64,000 bases of DNA from Flavobacterium xueshanense (GTDB lineage: Bacteria; Bacteroidota; Bacteroidia; Flavobacteriales; Flavobacteriaceae). The stretch spans positions 158,589-222,588 of the forward strand of contig NZ_FONQ01000003.1 of the NCBI RefSeq assembly GCF_900112975.1. Direction: 5' to 3'. The notes below the pieces were generated by a model, which saw only the letters and a program-made list of their open reading frames with translations, made no database searches and was not told the origin of the DNA. The first letter of the stretch is position 1; every line of letters begins with the position of its first letter. Shown in pieces: positions 1 to 10,019 of the stretch. A program made the position numbers and the translations under genes.

Positions 1-99
1 TGCACCGGTACTTTTTACCGTTTTTACAATCTTCTCAGCAGACTTGTCTACCAACATGTGATCGTAAGATTTTAATTTTATTCTGATTTTTTGACTCAT
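1..99 (-). CDS. rpsJ: 30S ribosomal protein S10, N-terminal part (cut by window start)
   Basis: The reverse strand from the ATG at 97-99 reads [20 protein letters not shown] and continues in the same frame to the window edge, the typical start of ribosomal protein S10 (about 101 residues in full; 33 visible). S10 sits in the 30S head and also acts in transcription antitermination with NusB. It follows fusA with an 11-base gap, so it is the distal gene of the str operon here. rpsJ directly after fusA, without tuf between, is the usual Bacteroidota order. The C-terminal part lies outside the window. Confidence 0.95.
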   Translation of the reverse strand, partial: MSQKIRIKLKSYDHMLVDKSAEKIVKTVKSTGA

Positions 100-110
100 T
101 TTCTTAAAGA

Positions 111-2267
111 TTATGCGTTTCCTTTTGCTTTTTTGATAACTGCTTCCGAAATATTAGAAGGCGTTTCAGAGTAGTGTGAAAATTCCATAGTAGATGTTGC
201 TCTACCTGATGAAAGTGTTCTTAACGTAGTAACGTATCCAAACATTTCAGATAATGGCACATCTGCCTTAATGGTTTTGGCCCCAGCTCTATCACCCATA
301 TCATTTACCTGACCTCTACGACGGTTGATATCACCTACGATATCCCCCATGTTTTCTTCAGGTGTAATCACTTCCATTTTCATGATTGGCTCTAGTATTA
401 CAGCACCAGCTGCTTTAGCTACCTCTCTATACCCCATTCTTGCTGCAAGCTCAAAAGAAAGTGCATCAGAATCTACTGGGTGGAAAGATCCATCCAATAA
501 AGTTACTTTCAAACTATCTACTTGATATCCTGCTAAAGGACCAGTTTTCATAGCTTCTCTAAAACCTTTTTCTACAGATGGGATATATTCTTTGGGAACG
601 TTACCACCTTTGACAGCATTAACGAACTGCAATCCCACAGGAGCTTTACCATCAACTTCATCAGCTGGCTCTAGTCTAAATACGATATCACCGAATTTAC
701 CACGACCACCAGATTGTTTCTTGTAAGTTTCTCTGTGTTGAGCAGACTTTGTAAATGCTTCTTTATATTCAACTTGAGGCTCACCTTGGTTTACTTCAAC
801 TTTGAATTCACGTCTCATTCTATCAACTAAGATATCCAAGTGAAGCTCACCCATACCCGAGATAATAGTTTGCCCTGAAGCTTCATCTGTTCTAACAGTA
901 AATGTAGGATCCTCTTCGGCTAATTTAGCCAAAGCCATACCCATTTTATCTACGTCCGCTTTAGTTTTAGGCTCAATTGCAATACCAATTACCGGTGCAG
1001 GGAATTTCATACTTTCTAAGATAATTGGGTTCTTTTCATCACACAATGTATCTCCAGTTTTAATATCTTTAAATCCAACTGCCGCTCCAATATCACCCGC
1101 TTCAATATAATCAATTGGATTTTGCTTGTTAGCATGCATTTGGTAAATACGAGAAATTCTTTCTTTGTTTCCTGAACGTGTGTTCAAAACATAAGAGCCG
1201 GCATCTAAACGTCCTGAATAAGCACGGAAGAAAGCTAAACGACCTACGAATGGGTCAGTGGCAATTTTAAAAGCTAAAGCAGCGAATGGCTCTTTAACAT
1301 CAGGCTTACGCAAAATTTTAGTTTGATCCTCTTCTAATAAATCAGCATCATCAGGATGAATTCCTTCGATACCATCTTTATCCATTGGAGATGGCAAGTA
1401 TTTACATACGGCATCTAACATGAATTGAACTCCTTTGTTCTTAAAAGAAGAACCAGCAATCATAGGAATGATAGCCATATCCATTACAGCCGCTCTCAAT
1501 GCAATATTGATTTCTTCCTCTGTTATAGAGTTTTCATCTTCCATGAATTTTTCAAGCAAAGTCTCATCATAATCAGCTACTGCTTCAATAAGAATCGATC
1601 TGTATTCTTTCACTTCTTCAAGCATGTCTTCTGGAATAGGCACAATCTCGTAAGTTGCTCCCATACCTTCTTCATCCCAAACAATAGCTTGGTTTCTTAC
1701 TAAATCAACAACACCTTTGAAATCATTCTCTTCGCCAATTGGCAAAGTGATTGCAACCGCATTTGATTTCAACATATCTCTTACTTGTTGACATACCATC
1801 AAAAAGTTAGATCCTTGTCTGTCCATTTTATTAACGAATCCAATACGTGGTACTCTGTATTGATCTGCTAGTCTCCAGTTAGTTTCTGATTGTGGCTCTA
1901 CACCATCAACAGCACTAAATAAGAAAACCAAGCCATCAAGTACACGCAACGAACGGTTTACTTCAACTGTAAAGTCAACGTGTCCCGGTGTATCAATAAT
2001 ATTAAAGTGATAAGGCAATGTTTCAGGCAAAACTTTACCTTGTGTAGTTGGAAAATTCCACTCACAAGTTGTAGCTGCAGATGTAATTGTAATACCTCTT
2101 TCTTGCTCTTGTGCCATCCAGTCCATTGTTGCAGCACCATCGTGTACTTCACCAATTTTGTGTGATTTTCCTGTATAGAATAATATACGCTCCGTTGTCG
2201 TTGTTTTACCAGCATCAATGTGAGCAGCAATTCCTATGTTTCTTGTATATTTAAGATCTCTAGCCAT
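111..2267 (-). CDS. fusA: Elongation factor G
   Basis: This 718-residue protein is translation elongation factor G, the GTPase that drives tRNA-mRNA translocation and, with RRF, ribosome recycling. The G1 loop AHIDAGKTT lies at residues 15-23, followed by the switch motif DTPGHVDF and the NKMD guanine-specificity motif; domains II-V follow, ending in the conserved domain IV/V region. Length is normal for the family. It lies 10 bases after rpsG in the rpsL-rpsG-fusA-rpsJ operon and should be transcribed from the promoter in front of rpsL. I see no truncation or frameshift. Confidence 0.99.
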   Translation of the reverse strand: MARDLKYTRNIGIAAHIDAGKTTTTERILFYTGKSHKIGEVHDGAATMDWMAQEQERGITITSAATTCEWNFPTTQGKVLPETLPYHFNIIDTPGHVDFTVEVNRSLRVLDGLVFLFSAVDGVEPQSETNWRLADQYRVPRIGFVNKMDRQGSNFLMVCQQVRDMLKSNAVAITLPIGEENDFKGVVDLVRNQAIVWDEEGMGATYEIVPIPEDMLEEVKEYRSILIEAVADYDETLLEKFMEDENSITEEEINIALRAAVMDMAIIPMIAGSSFKNKGVQFMLDAVCKYLPSPMDKDGIEGIHPDDADLLEEDQTKILRKPDVKEPFAALAFKIATDPFVGRLAFFRAYSGRLDAGSYVLNTRSGNKERISRIYQMHANKQNPIDYIEAGDIGAAVGFKDIKTGDTLCDEKNPIILESMKFPAPVIGIAIEPKTKADVDKMGMALAKLAEEDPTFTVRTDEASGQTIISGMGELHLDILVDRMRREFKVEVNQGEPQVEYKEAFTKSAQHRETYKKQSGGRGKFGDIVFRLEPADEVDGKAPVGLQFVNAVKGGNVPKEYIPSVEKGFREAMKTGPLAGYQVDSLKVTLLDGSFHPVDSDALSFELAARMGYREVAKAAGAVILEPIMKMEVITPEENMGDIVGDINRRRGQVNDMGDRAGAKTIKADVPLSEMFGYVTTLRTLSSGRATSTMEFSHYSETPSNISEAVIKKAKGNA

Positions 2268-2277
2268 TTCTTAAGAA

Positions 2278-2754
2278 TTAAAATCTAAAGTGAGAGAATG
2301 CTTTGTTAGCTTCTGCCATTTTGTGAGTATCCATCCTTTTCTTAACAGCTGCTCCTTCTTCTTTAGCCGCAGCTAAACATTCTGAAGCTAACCTTTGAGC
2401 CATAGATTTTTCGTTTCTTCTTCTAGAATAAAGAATTAACCATTTCATAGCCATAGAAATTTTTCTATCTGGACGAATTTGCATTGGAATCTGAAATGTA
2501 GCTCCACCTACTCTACGACTACGTACTTCTACGTGAGGCATAACATTGGTTAACGCATCTTTCCAAATTTCTAATGATGGTTTCTCTGCATCTTGTTTTT
2601 TAGACTCAATGATGTCAATTGCATCATAAAATACTTTAAACGCTGTCGATTTTTTTCCATCCCACATTAAGTTGTTCACAAAACGTGTTACCAGTTGGTC
2701 ATTAAACCTTGGATCTGGTAAAAGTGGTCTTTTCTTTGCCGCTCTTTTTCTCAT
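2278..2754 (-). CDS. rpsG: 30S ribosomal protein S7
   Basis: A 158-residue basic protein starting MRKRAAKKRPLLPDP, which matches ribosomal protein S7, the primary binder of the 3' major domain of 16S rRNA and organiser of the 30S head. The conserved central part (VTRFVNNLMWDGKKSTAF and the RRVGGATFQIP loop) is intact. It lies 72 bases after rpsL and 10 bases before fusA. In many bacteria S7 represses its own operon by binding the mRNA; nothing in this sequence proves or excludes that here. Confidence 0.98.
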   Translation of the reverse strand: MRKRAAKKRPLLPDPRFNDQLVTRFVNNLMWDGKKSTAFKVFYDAIDIIESKKQDAEKPSLEIWKDALTNVMPHVEVRSRRVGGATFQIPMQIRPDRKISMAMKWLILYSRRRNEKSMAQRLASECLAAAKEEGAAVKKRMDTHKMAEANKAFSHFRF

Positions 2755-2826
2755 GTCTTTTTTTTAATAAAAGGTCATACTTGTAAGAATGCGACTAATC
2801 ACATCCTTATGTAATAACTTTTTAAA

Positions 2827-3210
2827 TTACTTTTTTGCTTCTTTTGGGCGTTTTGCTCCGTACTTAGATCTCCTTTGCGTTCTTCCTGCTACTCCTGACG
2901 TATCAAGCGCACCACGAACGATGTGATATCTAACTCCTGGTAAATCTTTTACCCTTCCACCCCTAACTAATACTATCGAGTGCTCTTGTAAATTGTGTCC
3001 TTCACCAGGGATGTAAGCATTCACTTCATTACCATTTGTCAAACGTACACGCGCTACTTTACGCATTGCAGAGTTTGGTTTTTTTGGTGTTGTAGTGTAA
3101 ACACGCGTACAAACCCCTCTTCTTTGAGGACAAGAATCTAAAGCAACCGATTTACTCTTCTTAGTTATCTGAGTTCTTCCTGTTCTTACTAATTGTTGAA
3201 TTGTTGGCAT
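2827..3210 (-). CDS. rpsL: 30S ribosomal protein S12
   Basis: A 127-residue basic protein starting [12 protein letters not shown], ribosomal protein S12 of the decoding centre. The motif [20 protein letters not shown] and the [11 protein letters not shown] segment are present; the lysine of TPKKPNS, a classic site of streptomycin-resistance changes, is the wild-type Lys. It is the first gene of the str operon. The promoter at 3264-3294 gives a 5' leader of roughly 50 bases. Confidence 0.98.
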
Positions 3211-3263
3211 AATTAATACTAAAAATTTCTTATTATATTAAATTCCCGCTTTTTACGGGGTTG

Positions 3264-3294
3264 CAAATGTAGAAAATATTTTTTACTCTACAAA
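3264..3294 (-). promoter_or_regulatory. str operon promoter (Bacteroidota -33/-7 type)
   Basis: On the minus strand TTTG (3291-3294) is separated by 19 bases from TACATTTG (3264-3271). This is a full match to the Bacteroidota sigma-ABfr consensus TTTG-N17-23-TAnnTTTG. It lies about 55 bases upstream of rpsL. A small GC stem (CCCCG..CGGG) sits in the predicted leader; a role in autoregulation would be speculation. Confidence 0.85.
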
Positions 3295-3391
3295 CGTTAA
3301 TCTATTAATTTTCAATAAGATTATTTTATCATTTGATTTTTATCACAAACATTAGATATTTGCATTACTTTTATTAAAAACACGTACTCAT

Positions 3392-5101
3392 TTGAAATTC
3401 TCAGTTATTTTATTCTTCTTTCTAAATTTTTGCCTCAATTGTTCGGCACAAAATTTCCGATTATTAATATCTGGAAGTAACTTATTAGAAACAAAAACTA
3501 TAGACTCCCTAAAATATAACACAGCTCACAAGAACACTAAAACAATGAGTGAAGAGATAATCAAACTTTCAGAAAAATTATCTGAAATAGGCTATATAGA
3601 TAACACTGCCGTTGAATTTAATAAAACGAAGGATTCAGTTTATGTAGCCAATTTTACACTAGGAAAAAAGATAAAAACAATACATATATATATAGGTACA
3701 AATTTAATTCTCGAAAACTCAACTGAACCAAGTAAAGTAAACGACACTGTAAAATTACCCTACACCGAAATTAATTCTTTTCTAAAGCAAACTGTACAGA
3801 AATTAGAGCAAAATGGATTCGCATTAGTAAAACTGAAACTAACAAACATTAGAAGAGTCGACACTAAAATTTATGCCGATATAAAAGTGGAATCAGACAA
3901 GAAAAGAACACTAAACTCCATAATAATAAATTACGCAGAAAACAGCCGATCCAATAAATTCCCCAATGGACATTTAGCGCAAATTAACCGAAAATATAAA
4001 AACAGCGTTTTTAATCAAAAAATAGTAGACGAAATTTATAATGATTTTGAGAAATTTGGATTTATTAACCAACTGAAATATCCAGAAATTTTATTTACAA
4101 AAGACACAACAAAAGTTTACGTATATATCGAGAAAAAGAATTCAAATACTTTCGATGGCTTTATTGGATTTTCAAACAATGAAAACAAAAAAATAATTCT
4201 AAATGGATACTTGGATGTCAAGCTTGAAAATATTTTAGGTTTTGGAGAACAATTAACCGTTTACTGGAAAAGCGACGGAAATGATCAAAAAACATTTAAC
4301 GCAAGCATTGAACTTCCTTATTTACTTAAAAGCCCAATAGGATTAAAAGCCCAAATTCAACTATTCAGACGAGACAGCACTTTTCAAAACACAAAAAGCG
4401 CAATTGATTTAAGCTACTTTCCAAATTACAACAGCCGCTTATATTTGGGATACCAAACCACAGAATCGAGCGACATTCAAAACTCGATAGACACTTCAAT
4501 AAGCGATTACAACAGTTCTTTTTTAACATCTAGTTTTAATTACACAAAACTTGACTTAGCTAATTTTACTTTTCCGATAAAAACTTTTGTTACGATAACT
4601 GCCGGATCCGGAAACCGAGAAATCAACAATCAATTAAAAAATTCCACAAAAAGCAATCAATTTTTTTTAAACATTCAAGCTTCACATAATTTTAACTTAA
4701 ATAAAAAGAATATTATAAATATTAATAGTCAGAATTACTTTTTACAAAGCAATACCTATATGGTAAATGAACTTTTTCGTTTCGGCGGATTTAAAAGCAT
4801 AAGAGGATTCACAGAAAATAGTTTACAAGCTTATTTAACAACGTCAATTCTTACAGAATACAGGTACATAATGGCTTCAAATCTCTACATTCATTCAATC
4901 CTTGATTATTGTATTTACAGAAACAAATCGGGCATAGAACAAAGAGACAACATTGAAAAGCTATTAGGAATCGGATTTGGATTTGGTCTACAGACCAAAA
5001 ATGGTTTATTAAAACTAGCTGTGGCAAATGGTAGCACCAAAAACCAATCATTAAATATAAATAACACAATTATTCACATTAGTTATAATGTTAAATTTTA
5101 A
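3392..5101 (+). CDS. Omp85/BamA-TamA-like outer-membrane protein
   Basis: This 569-residue protein has a signal peptide (MKFSVILFFFLNFCLNCSAQ), a periplasmic part of about 220 residues compatible with two or more POTRA-like repeats, and a C-terminal beta-barrel that ends in aromatic residues (ISYNVKF) and contains the FRFGGFKSIRGFTENSL segment typical of the surface-antigen D15/Omp85 barrel (RGF motif of loop 6). It is therefore a member of the Omp85 superfamily, which inserts or exports outer-membrane proteins, but it is shorter than BamA. The start is TTG at 3392: the next in-frame ATG is about 50 residues later and would remove the signal peptide. It stands alone, divergent from the str operon; its client is unknown. 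Confidence 0.8.
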   Translation: MKFSVILFFFLNFCLNCSAQNFRLLISGSNLLETKTIDSLKYNTAHKNTKTMSEEIIKLSEKLSEIGYIDNTAVEFNKTKDSVYVANFTLGKKIKTIHIYIGTNLILENSTEPSKVNDTVKLPYTEINSFLKQTVQKLEQNGFALVKLKLTNIRRVDTKIYADIKVESDKKRTLNSIIINYAENSRSNKFPNGHLAQINRKYKNSVFNQKIVDEIYNDFEKFGFINQLKYPEILFTKDTTKVYVYIEKKNSNTFDGFIGFSNNENKKIILNGYLDVKLENILGFGEQLTVYWKSDGNDQKTFNASIELPYLLKSPIGLKAQIQLFRRDSTFQNTKSAIDLSYFPNYNSRLYLGYQTTESSDIQNSIDTSISDYNSSFLTSSFNYTKLDLANFTFPIKTFVTITAGSGNREINNQLKNSTKSNQFFLNIQASHNFNLNKKNIININSQNYFLQSNTYMVNELFRFGGFKSIRGFTENSLQAYLTTSILTEYRYIMASNLYIHSILDYCIYRNKSGIEQRDNIEKLLGIGFGFGLQTKNGLLKLAVANGSTKNQSLNINNTIIHISYNVKF

Positions 5102-5185
5102 AATAAGTATAAATTAGAGTTTTATATATTAGGAAAGTTAACAAATTATTAAGAAGTTTGCGAGACTAATTCAAAATATTAAAAA

Positions 5186-8100
5186 ATGAAACTAAAGTTT
5201 AATGGATTCTTAGTGCTATTATTAGTACTTGTGGCGCAAATTACGTTTGCGCAAGAAAGAGCTGTTTCAGGTGTTGTTTCTGATAATGCGGGAATGCCTT
5301 TGCCAGGTGTGAGTGTATTAGTGAAAGGAACACAAACTGGAACACAAACTGATTTTGACGGAAAATTTTCTATCAGAGCAACTCCAAGCCAAGTCTTGGT
5401 ATTTAGCTACATTGGGATGAAAACCCAAGAAATATTAGCTAGTTCATCTAATTTAAATGTAAAATTGAAAGATGATTCAGTTGAACTTGAAGGAGTAGTA
5501 GTCACAGCCTTAGGTATCAAGAGAGAGAAAAAATCATTAGGTTATGCTACACAGGAAGTTAAAGCAGAAGACTTAAATTCTGGTGCAGGAAGTGGAAACT
5601 TCATCAATGAACTTTCCGGAAAAGTAGCAGGTGTTAATATCAAAAGAAACAACAACTTTGGTGGTTCATCTAGTATCGTATCAAGAGGTGTTAAAAGTTT
5701 GACTGGTAGTAATGAAATGCTTATCGTAATAGACGGTATGCCTATCAACAACTCATTAGTCACAGGTAGTACAGGAAACCAAGCTGGAGGAGCAGGTGGT
5801 ACTTATGATTATGGAAATGCTGCAATGGATATCAATCCTGAAGACATCGAAAGTGTAAATATCTTAAAAGGAGCAGCAGCCTCCGCATTATACGGTTACT
5901 TAGGTGGAAATGGTGTTGTAATGATTACAACTAAAAGAGGTAGAGCAAAAAAAGGATTAGGAGTAACGGTTTCTTCTGAATTTGTTGGTAGTACTATAGA
6001 CAAATCTACTTTTGTTAAATACCAAGATAAATATGGAGCAGGTTACGGTCCATTTTATGAAGATGCTTCTGGATATTTCTTATCGAGAGACATTAACGGC
6101 GATGGTATTGAAGATTTAGTGGTACCTACTTCTGAAGATGCTTCTTACGGAGCGGCTTTCGACCCTAATTTAATGGTTTACAACTGGAATGCATTTACTC
6201 CTTGGTCTGACAGCTTCGGAAAAGCTACTCCATGGGTAGCTGCTAAAAATGATCCAACTACCTTCTTCCAAACAGGTACTTCATTTAATAATTCTGTTTC
6301 GTTAGAAGACGGGAATGATACAACAAATTTTGTATTGAATTACACTAATTCTAAACAAACTGGTATACTTCCAAACAGTGATATGAAAAAAAATAGCGTA
6401 AGTGCTAAAATCAATCACCAGTTTTCTGATAAGTTATCTGCTAGTGTTTTTGCCAACTACAACGCTCAAAGCACTGTAGGAAGAAACTCAACAGGATACA
6501 ATGAAAACATCATGTCTATGTTCCGTCAATGGTGGCAAACAAACGTGGACGTTCAAGAATTGAAACAAGTTTACGAAAGATCTGGTGGACAAAACATTAA
6601 CTGGAACTATTCTGATCCTTCAGACTTAACACAGATTTATTGGGACAACCCTTATTTCATCAGAAATAAAAATTTCCAATCTGATGAAAGAAACCGTTTT
6701 ATTGGTTATTCAAAATTAGATTATAAAATTGCAGAATGGTTAACTGCAACAGCAAAAATATCTACTGATTCCTATAGTGAATTGCGTGAAGAAAGAAGAG
6801 CATTTGGATCAATCGCAGGTCTTTTTGGAATAAACAGATTAGACGAAACTTCTGGATACCAAAAATACCAAAGATCGTTTTCTGAACAAAATTATGATTT
6901 CATCTTAACATTCAAAAAAGATATCTCTGAAAACATAAGCTTTAGTGGTGTTGCTGGAGGTACAGCTGTTAGAACTAGAATCATTTCTACTTTAAACTCA
7001 ACTCAAGGTGGTCTTATCGTTCCAAACTTGTTTAGTTTATCAAATTCTGTTCAACAAGTTCCTTTCCCTTTAGAATCAGAAGTTAACCAAGGAATTAACA
7101 GCTATTATGGATCAGCATCTTTTGGATTCAAAGACTACTTTTTCGTGGATGCGACTGCAAGAAGAGATGCTTTTAGTAGCTTACCAGCTGCAAAAAATGC
7201 AATCTGGAGTTACTCTGCTTCTGGAAGTTATGTGTTTACCAACCATATTAACCAACCATGGTTAAGTTTTGGTAAAATTAGAGCTGGTTATTCTGAAAGC
7301 CCATTAGGTACTCCAGGATTATCTTTAGTAGACACTTATGTTAAAAATGATCCCTTTGGTTCTAATCAACTATATTCAGTTGCTGGCACTAAAAACAATC
7401 CAAACTTAGAAGCAGTAAAAACTAATACTCAAGAAATTGGTTTAGAAATGCAATTTTTAAACAAAAGACTTGGATTTGAAGTAAGTGCTTACAAAAACGT
7501 AAATAACGGTGAAGCTTTCCAAGTTCCTTTTTCTACTGCTACTGGTAACAGTGCTAGATATATTAATGCAGCAACTGTAGAAAACAGAGGTATCGAGGTC
7601 CAATTTAACGTTACACCTATCAAAACAAAAGATTTCGCTTGGGATGTTTTTGTAAACTGGTCTAAAAACAAAAATGAAGTTACTAAGCTAGCTGCGGGAA
7701 TTGAAAACTTAAGATTAAACTCTTTCCAAGGTGGTGTAACTCTAAATGCTTCAATAGGACAACCTTATGGTGTACTAAAAGGAACTGACTATACTTATTA
7801 CGATCCTAGTTTTGTACCTAGTTTCCCAGGTGAGGTTAATAAAAACGGACCAAAAGTAGTTGGAGCAAACGGAAGATATGTTGTTAATGCATCTGCAAAT
7901 AATGTTATCGGTGATGTTAATCCAGATTGGCTAGGTGGTATTCGCAACAAATTTACTTACAAAAACTTATCTTTTGGATTCTTAATTGACATGAAGAAAG
8001 GTGGCGATATTTTCTCTCTTGACCAATCTTACGGTTTAGCTACAGGTTTATATGATGTTACTGCTGGTCTTAATGAGTTAGGCAACCCAATTAGAAACAC

Positions 8101-8485
8101 TATCGCTAATGGTGGTGGTGTTATATTACCAGGTGTAAAAGCGGATGGTTCAGTAAATACTACAAGAACTCCTGCTCCTAATCAATATGGAAACGTATCA
8201 GGATATAGAAGAGCACCAAATAAAGCTTTCGTATATGATGCTTCATTCATTAAATTAAGAGAAGTAAATATCACTTATTCTTTACCAACTACTCTAGTTT
8301 CAAAAATGAATCTTCAAGAAATGAAATTTAGTATAGTAGGTTCAAATTTATGGATAATAGACAAAAACCTTCCATATGCTGATCCAGAAAGTGGATTAAG
8401 CGCAAGTGCTTCATCTGCAGGATATTCAGTAGGTTCTTTACCAACAACAAGAAATGTTGGTGTTAACGTAACATTTAAATTTTAA
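5186..8485 (+). CDS. SusC/RagA-family TonB-linked outer-membrane protein
   Basis: This 1099-residue protein has a signal peptide ending TFAQ, a carboxypeptidase-regulatory-like domain (about residues 25-105, with GTQTDFDGKFSI and FSYIGMKTQEI), a TonB-plug domain (about 115-250, with IDGMPINN and VNILKGAAASALYG) and a long beta-barrel ending NVGVNVTFKF. This is the order of SusC/RagA receptors, which import glycans or peptides with a SusD lipoprotein lid, powered by TonB-ExbBD. A SusD-like gene follows after 3 bases, so they form one transcription unit. No glycosidase, protease or sigma/anti-sigma pair is adjacent, so the substrate cannot be inferred. Confidence 0.96.
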   Translation: MKLKFNGFLVLLLVLVAQITFAQERAVSGVVSDNAGMPLPGVSVLVKGTQTGTQTDFDGKFSIRATPSQVLVFSYIGMKTQEILASSSNLNVKLKDDSVELEGVVVTALGIKREKKSLGYATQEVKAEDLNSGAGSGNFINELSGKVAGVNIKRNNNFGGSSSIVSRGVKSLTGSNEMLIVIDGMPINNSLVTGSTGNQAGGAGGTYDYGNAAMDINPEDIESVNILKGAAASALYGYLGGNGVVMITTKRGRAKKGLGVTVSSEFVGSTIDKSTFVKYQDKYGAGYGPFYEDASGYFLSRDINGDGIEDLVVPTSEDASYGAAFDPNLMVYNWNAFTPWSDSFGKATPWVAAKNDPTTFFQTGTSFNNSVSLEDGNDTTNFVLNYTNSKQTGILPNSDMKKNSVSAKINHQFSDKLSASVFANYNAQSTVGRNSTGYNENIMSMFRQWWQTNVDVQELKQVYERSGGQNINWNYSDPSDLTQIYWDNPYFIRNKNFQSDERNRFIGYSKLDYKIAEWLTATAKISTDSYSELREERRAFGSIAGLFGINRLDETSGYQKYQRSFSEQNYDFILTFKKDISENISFSGVAGGTAVRTRIISTLNSTQGGLIVPNLFSLSNSVQQVPFPLESEVNQGINSYYGSASFGFKDYFFVDATARRDAFSSLPAAKNAIWSYSASGSYVFTNHINQPWLSFGKIRAGYSESPLGTPGLSLVDTYVKNDPFGSNQLYSVAGTKNNPNLEAVKTNTQEIGLEMQFLNKRLGFEVSAYKNVNNGEAFQVPFSTATGNSARYINAATVENRGIEVQFNVTPIKTKDFAWDVFVNWSKNKNEVTKLAAGIENLRLNSFQGGVTLNASIGQPYGVLKGTDYTYYDPSFVPSFPGEVNKNGPKVVGANGRYVVNASANNVIGDVNPDWLGGIRNKFTYKNLSFGFLIDMKKGGDIFSLDQSYGLATGLYDVTAGLNELGNPIRNTIANGGGVILPGVKADGSVNTTRTPAPNQYGNVSGYRRAPNKAFVYDASFIKLREVNITYSLPTTLVSKMNLQEMKFSIVGSNLWIIDKNLPYADPESGLSASASSAGYSVGSLPTTRNVGVNVTFKF

Positions 8486-8488
8486 ATT

Positions 8489-9940
8489 ATGAAAAAAATA
8501 GTTTTATTAATCTCATTTTTAGCGCTGAGCGTATCATGTACTGATGATATTACCGGACTAAATACAGATACGAAAAATCCAACCTCTGCTAAACCCGAGT
8601 TTTTATTTACAAATGCTCAAAAAGCTTTAGTAGACCAGATGGTAAACTCTTCTGTAAACAGAAATGTTTTCAGAATGTTAGTACAACAATGGACGGAAAC
8701 TACGTATCCAGATGAAAGTCAATACAATTTGACTACAAGACCTATTCCTGATACTCACTTTAACATCCTTTACAGAGATGTTCTTAGAGATTTTAAAGAG
8801 TCAAACGTATTATTAAACAAAGTTATCACTGCTGGAGCAAGTGAGGCTGCAGTTCTCGCTAACAAAAAAGCAATCATTGAAATTATGAACGCTTATACTT
8901 TTAGTGTTTTAGTAGATACTTTTGGAAATGTTCCTTATTCTGAAGCTTTAGATATTGAAGGTCACCCATTGCCAAAATACGATGATGCTCAAACAATATA
9001 TAAAGACCTTATTGCAAGATTAGCTACAGCTCAAGCCGCAATAAACACTTCAGAAAGTAGCTTTGGATCTGCTGACTTAATTTATGGTGGTAATGCTGCA
9101 AAATGGAAAAAATTCGCAAATACTCTTAGATTAAGACTTGCTATAAACATGTCTGACGTAGATGCTAGTTACGCTTCTTCTCAAGCTACAGCTGCTATTA
9201 ACGCAGGAGTTATGACAAGTAATAGTGATGATGCTAATTTGAATTATTTAGGTGCACAGCCTAATGCAAACCCATTGTTTGTAGATTTAGTAGCAAGTGG
9301 AAGAAAAGATTTTGTTATTGCTAACACATTTGTTGACAAATTAAACGCATTATCTGACCCTAGAAGAGCTAAATATTTTACGTTCGCTCCTAATACAACT
9401 AAATATATAGGTGGAATATATGGTTCTTCTAATAGTTACACTAATTTTTCTACTGTGAACAACACGCTTTTAGCTCCAACCTTCCCCGGAACTATACTTT
9501 CATACAGTGAACAAGAATTTTTGTTAGCTGAAGCTGCAGCAAGAGGCGTAGCTGCCGCTGGAGTAGCTGTTGCACATTACAACAATGGTATAACTGCTTC
9601 TATGAATAGCTGGGGTGTTGCCACAGCTGATGCAACAGCATATTTACTTGCAAATCCTTATATAGGAACTTCAACTGCAGCGTGGAAAAAAAGCATTGGA
9701 GAACAAGCTTGGATTGCATTGTATAATAGAGGTTTTGAAGCATGGGATTCTTGGAGAAGATTAGATTTTCCTGTGTTGTTAGCTCCTGCAACAACTTTTA
9801 ACGATATAACATCTGTTCCGACAAGATTTAATTATCCTGCAAGTGAAGCTACCGTTAATGCTACAAATGTAGCTGCTGCTGCTGCAACTGTTACAGGTGG
9901 AGATAAATTGACATCTAAAATTTTCTGGGATAAATTTTAA
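8489..9940 (+). CDS. SusD/RagB-family nutrient-binding lipoprotein
   Basis: A 483-residue protein with a lipoprotein signal peptide (cleavage before Cys17; the mature end starts CTDDITG, with acidic residues near the Cys as in surface-exported Bacteroidota lipoproteins). The opening DDITGLNTDTKNPT and the helical TPR-like body, including the NAAKWKKFANTLRLRLAINMS segment, mark the SusD_2-type of SusD-like proteins. SusD forms the hinged lid over SusC and captures the ligand. It is 3 bases downstream of the susC-like gene and is followed by a strong terminator. Confidence 0.95.
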   Translation: MKKIVLLISFLALSVSCTDDITGLNTDTKNPTSAKPEFLFTNAQKALVDQMVNSSVNRNVFRMLVQQWTETTYPDESQYNLTTRPIPDTHFNILYRDVLRDFKESNVLLNKVITAGASEAAVLANKKAIIEIMNAYTFSVLVDTFGNVPYSEALDIEGHPLPKYDDAQTIYKDLIARLATAQAAINTSESSFGSADLIYGGNAAKWKKFANTLRLRLAINMSDVDASYASSQATAAINAGVMTSNSDDANLNYLGAQPNANPLFVDLVASGRKDFVIANTFVDKLNALSDPRRAKYFTFAPNTTKYIGGIYGSSNSYTNFSTVNNTLLAPTFPGTILSYSEQEFLLAEAAARGVAAAGVAVAHYNNGITASMNSWGVATADATAYLLANPYIGTSTAAWKKSIGEQAWIALYNRGFEAWDSWRRLDFPVLLAPATTFNDITSVPTRFNYPASEATVNATNVAAAAATVTGGDKLTSKIFWDKF

Positions 9941-9960
9941 TTATCTCTTAATTTACATTA

Positions 9961-9993
9961 AAACCATCAGCCTAAGCTGATGGTTTTTTTTTT
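9961..9993 (+). terminator. Rho-independent terminator after susCD
   Basis: A perfect 11-bp stem (AAACCATCAGC at 9961-9971 with GCTGATGGTTT at 9976-9986), a CTAA loop and a T-run follow the susD-like stop by 20 bases. Confidence 0.95.
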
Positions 9994-10007
9994 ACACACA
10001 TTTTACT

Positions 10008-10015
10008 TAGCTTTG
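10008..10015 (+). promoter_or_regulatory. -7 element TAGCTTTG in front of rlmB
   Basis: An exact TAnnTTTG match ends four bases before the rlmB ATG at 10020. Because transcription in Bacteroidota starts a few bases after this element, the mRNA is predicted to begin at or next to the ATG. No clear -33 TTG is visible. Confidence 0.65.
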
Positions 10016-10019
10016 CATC

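Noticed and set aside
325..525. Plus-strand frame inside fusA
   Set aside because: Antisense of conserved EF-G sequence, no own signal.
1..3210. Missing tuf gene in the str operon as an anomaly
   Set aside because: rpsL-rpsG-fusA-rpsJ without tuf is the usual Bacteroidota order.
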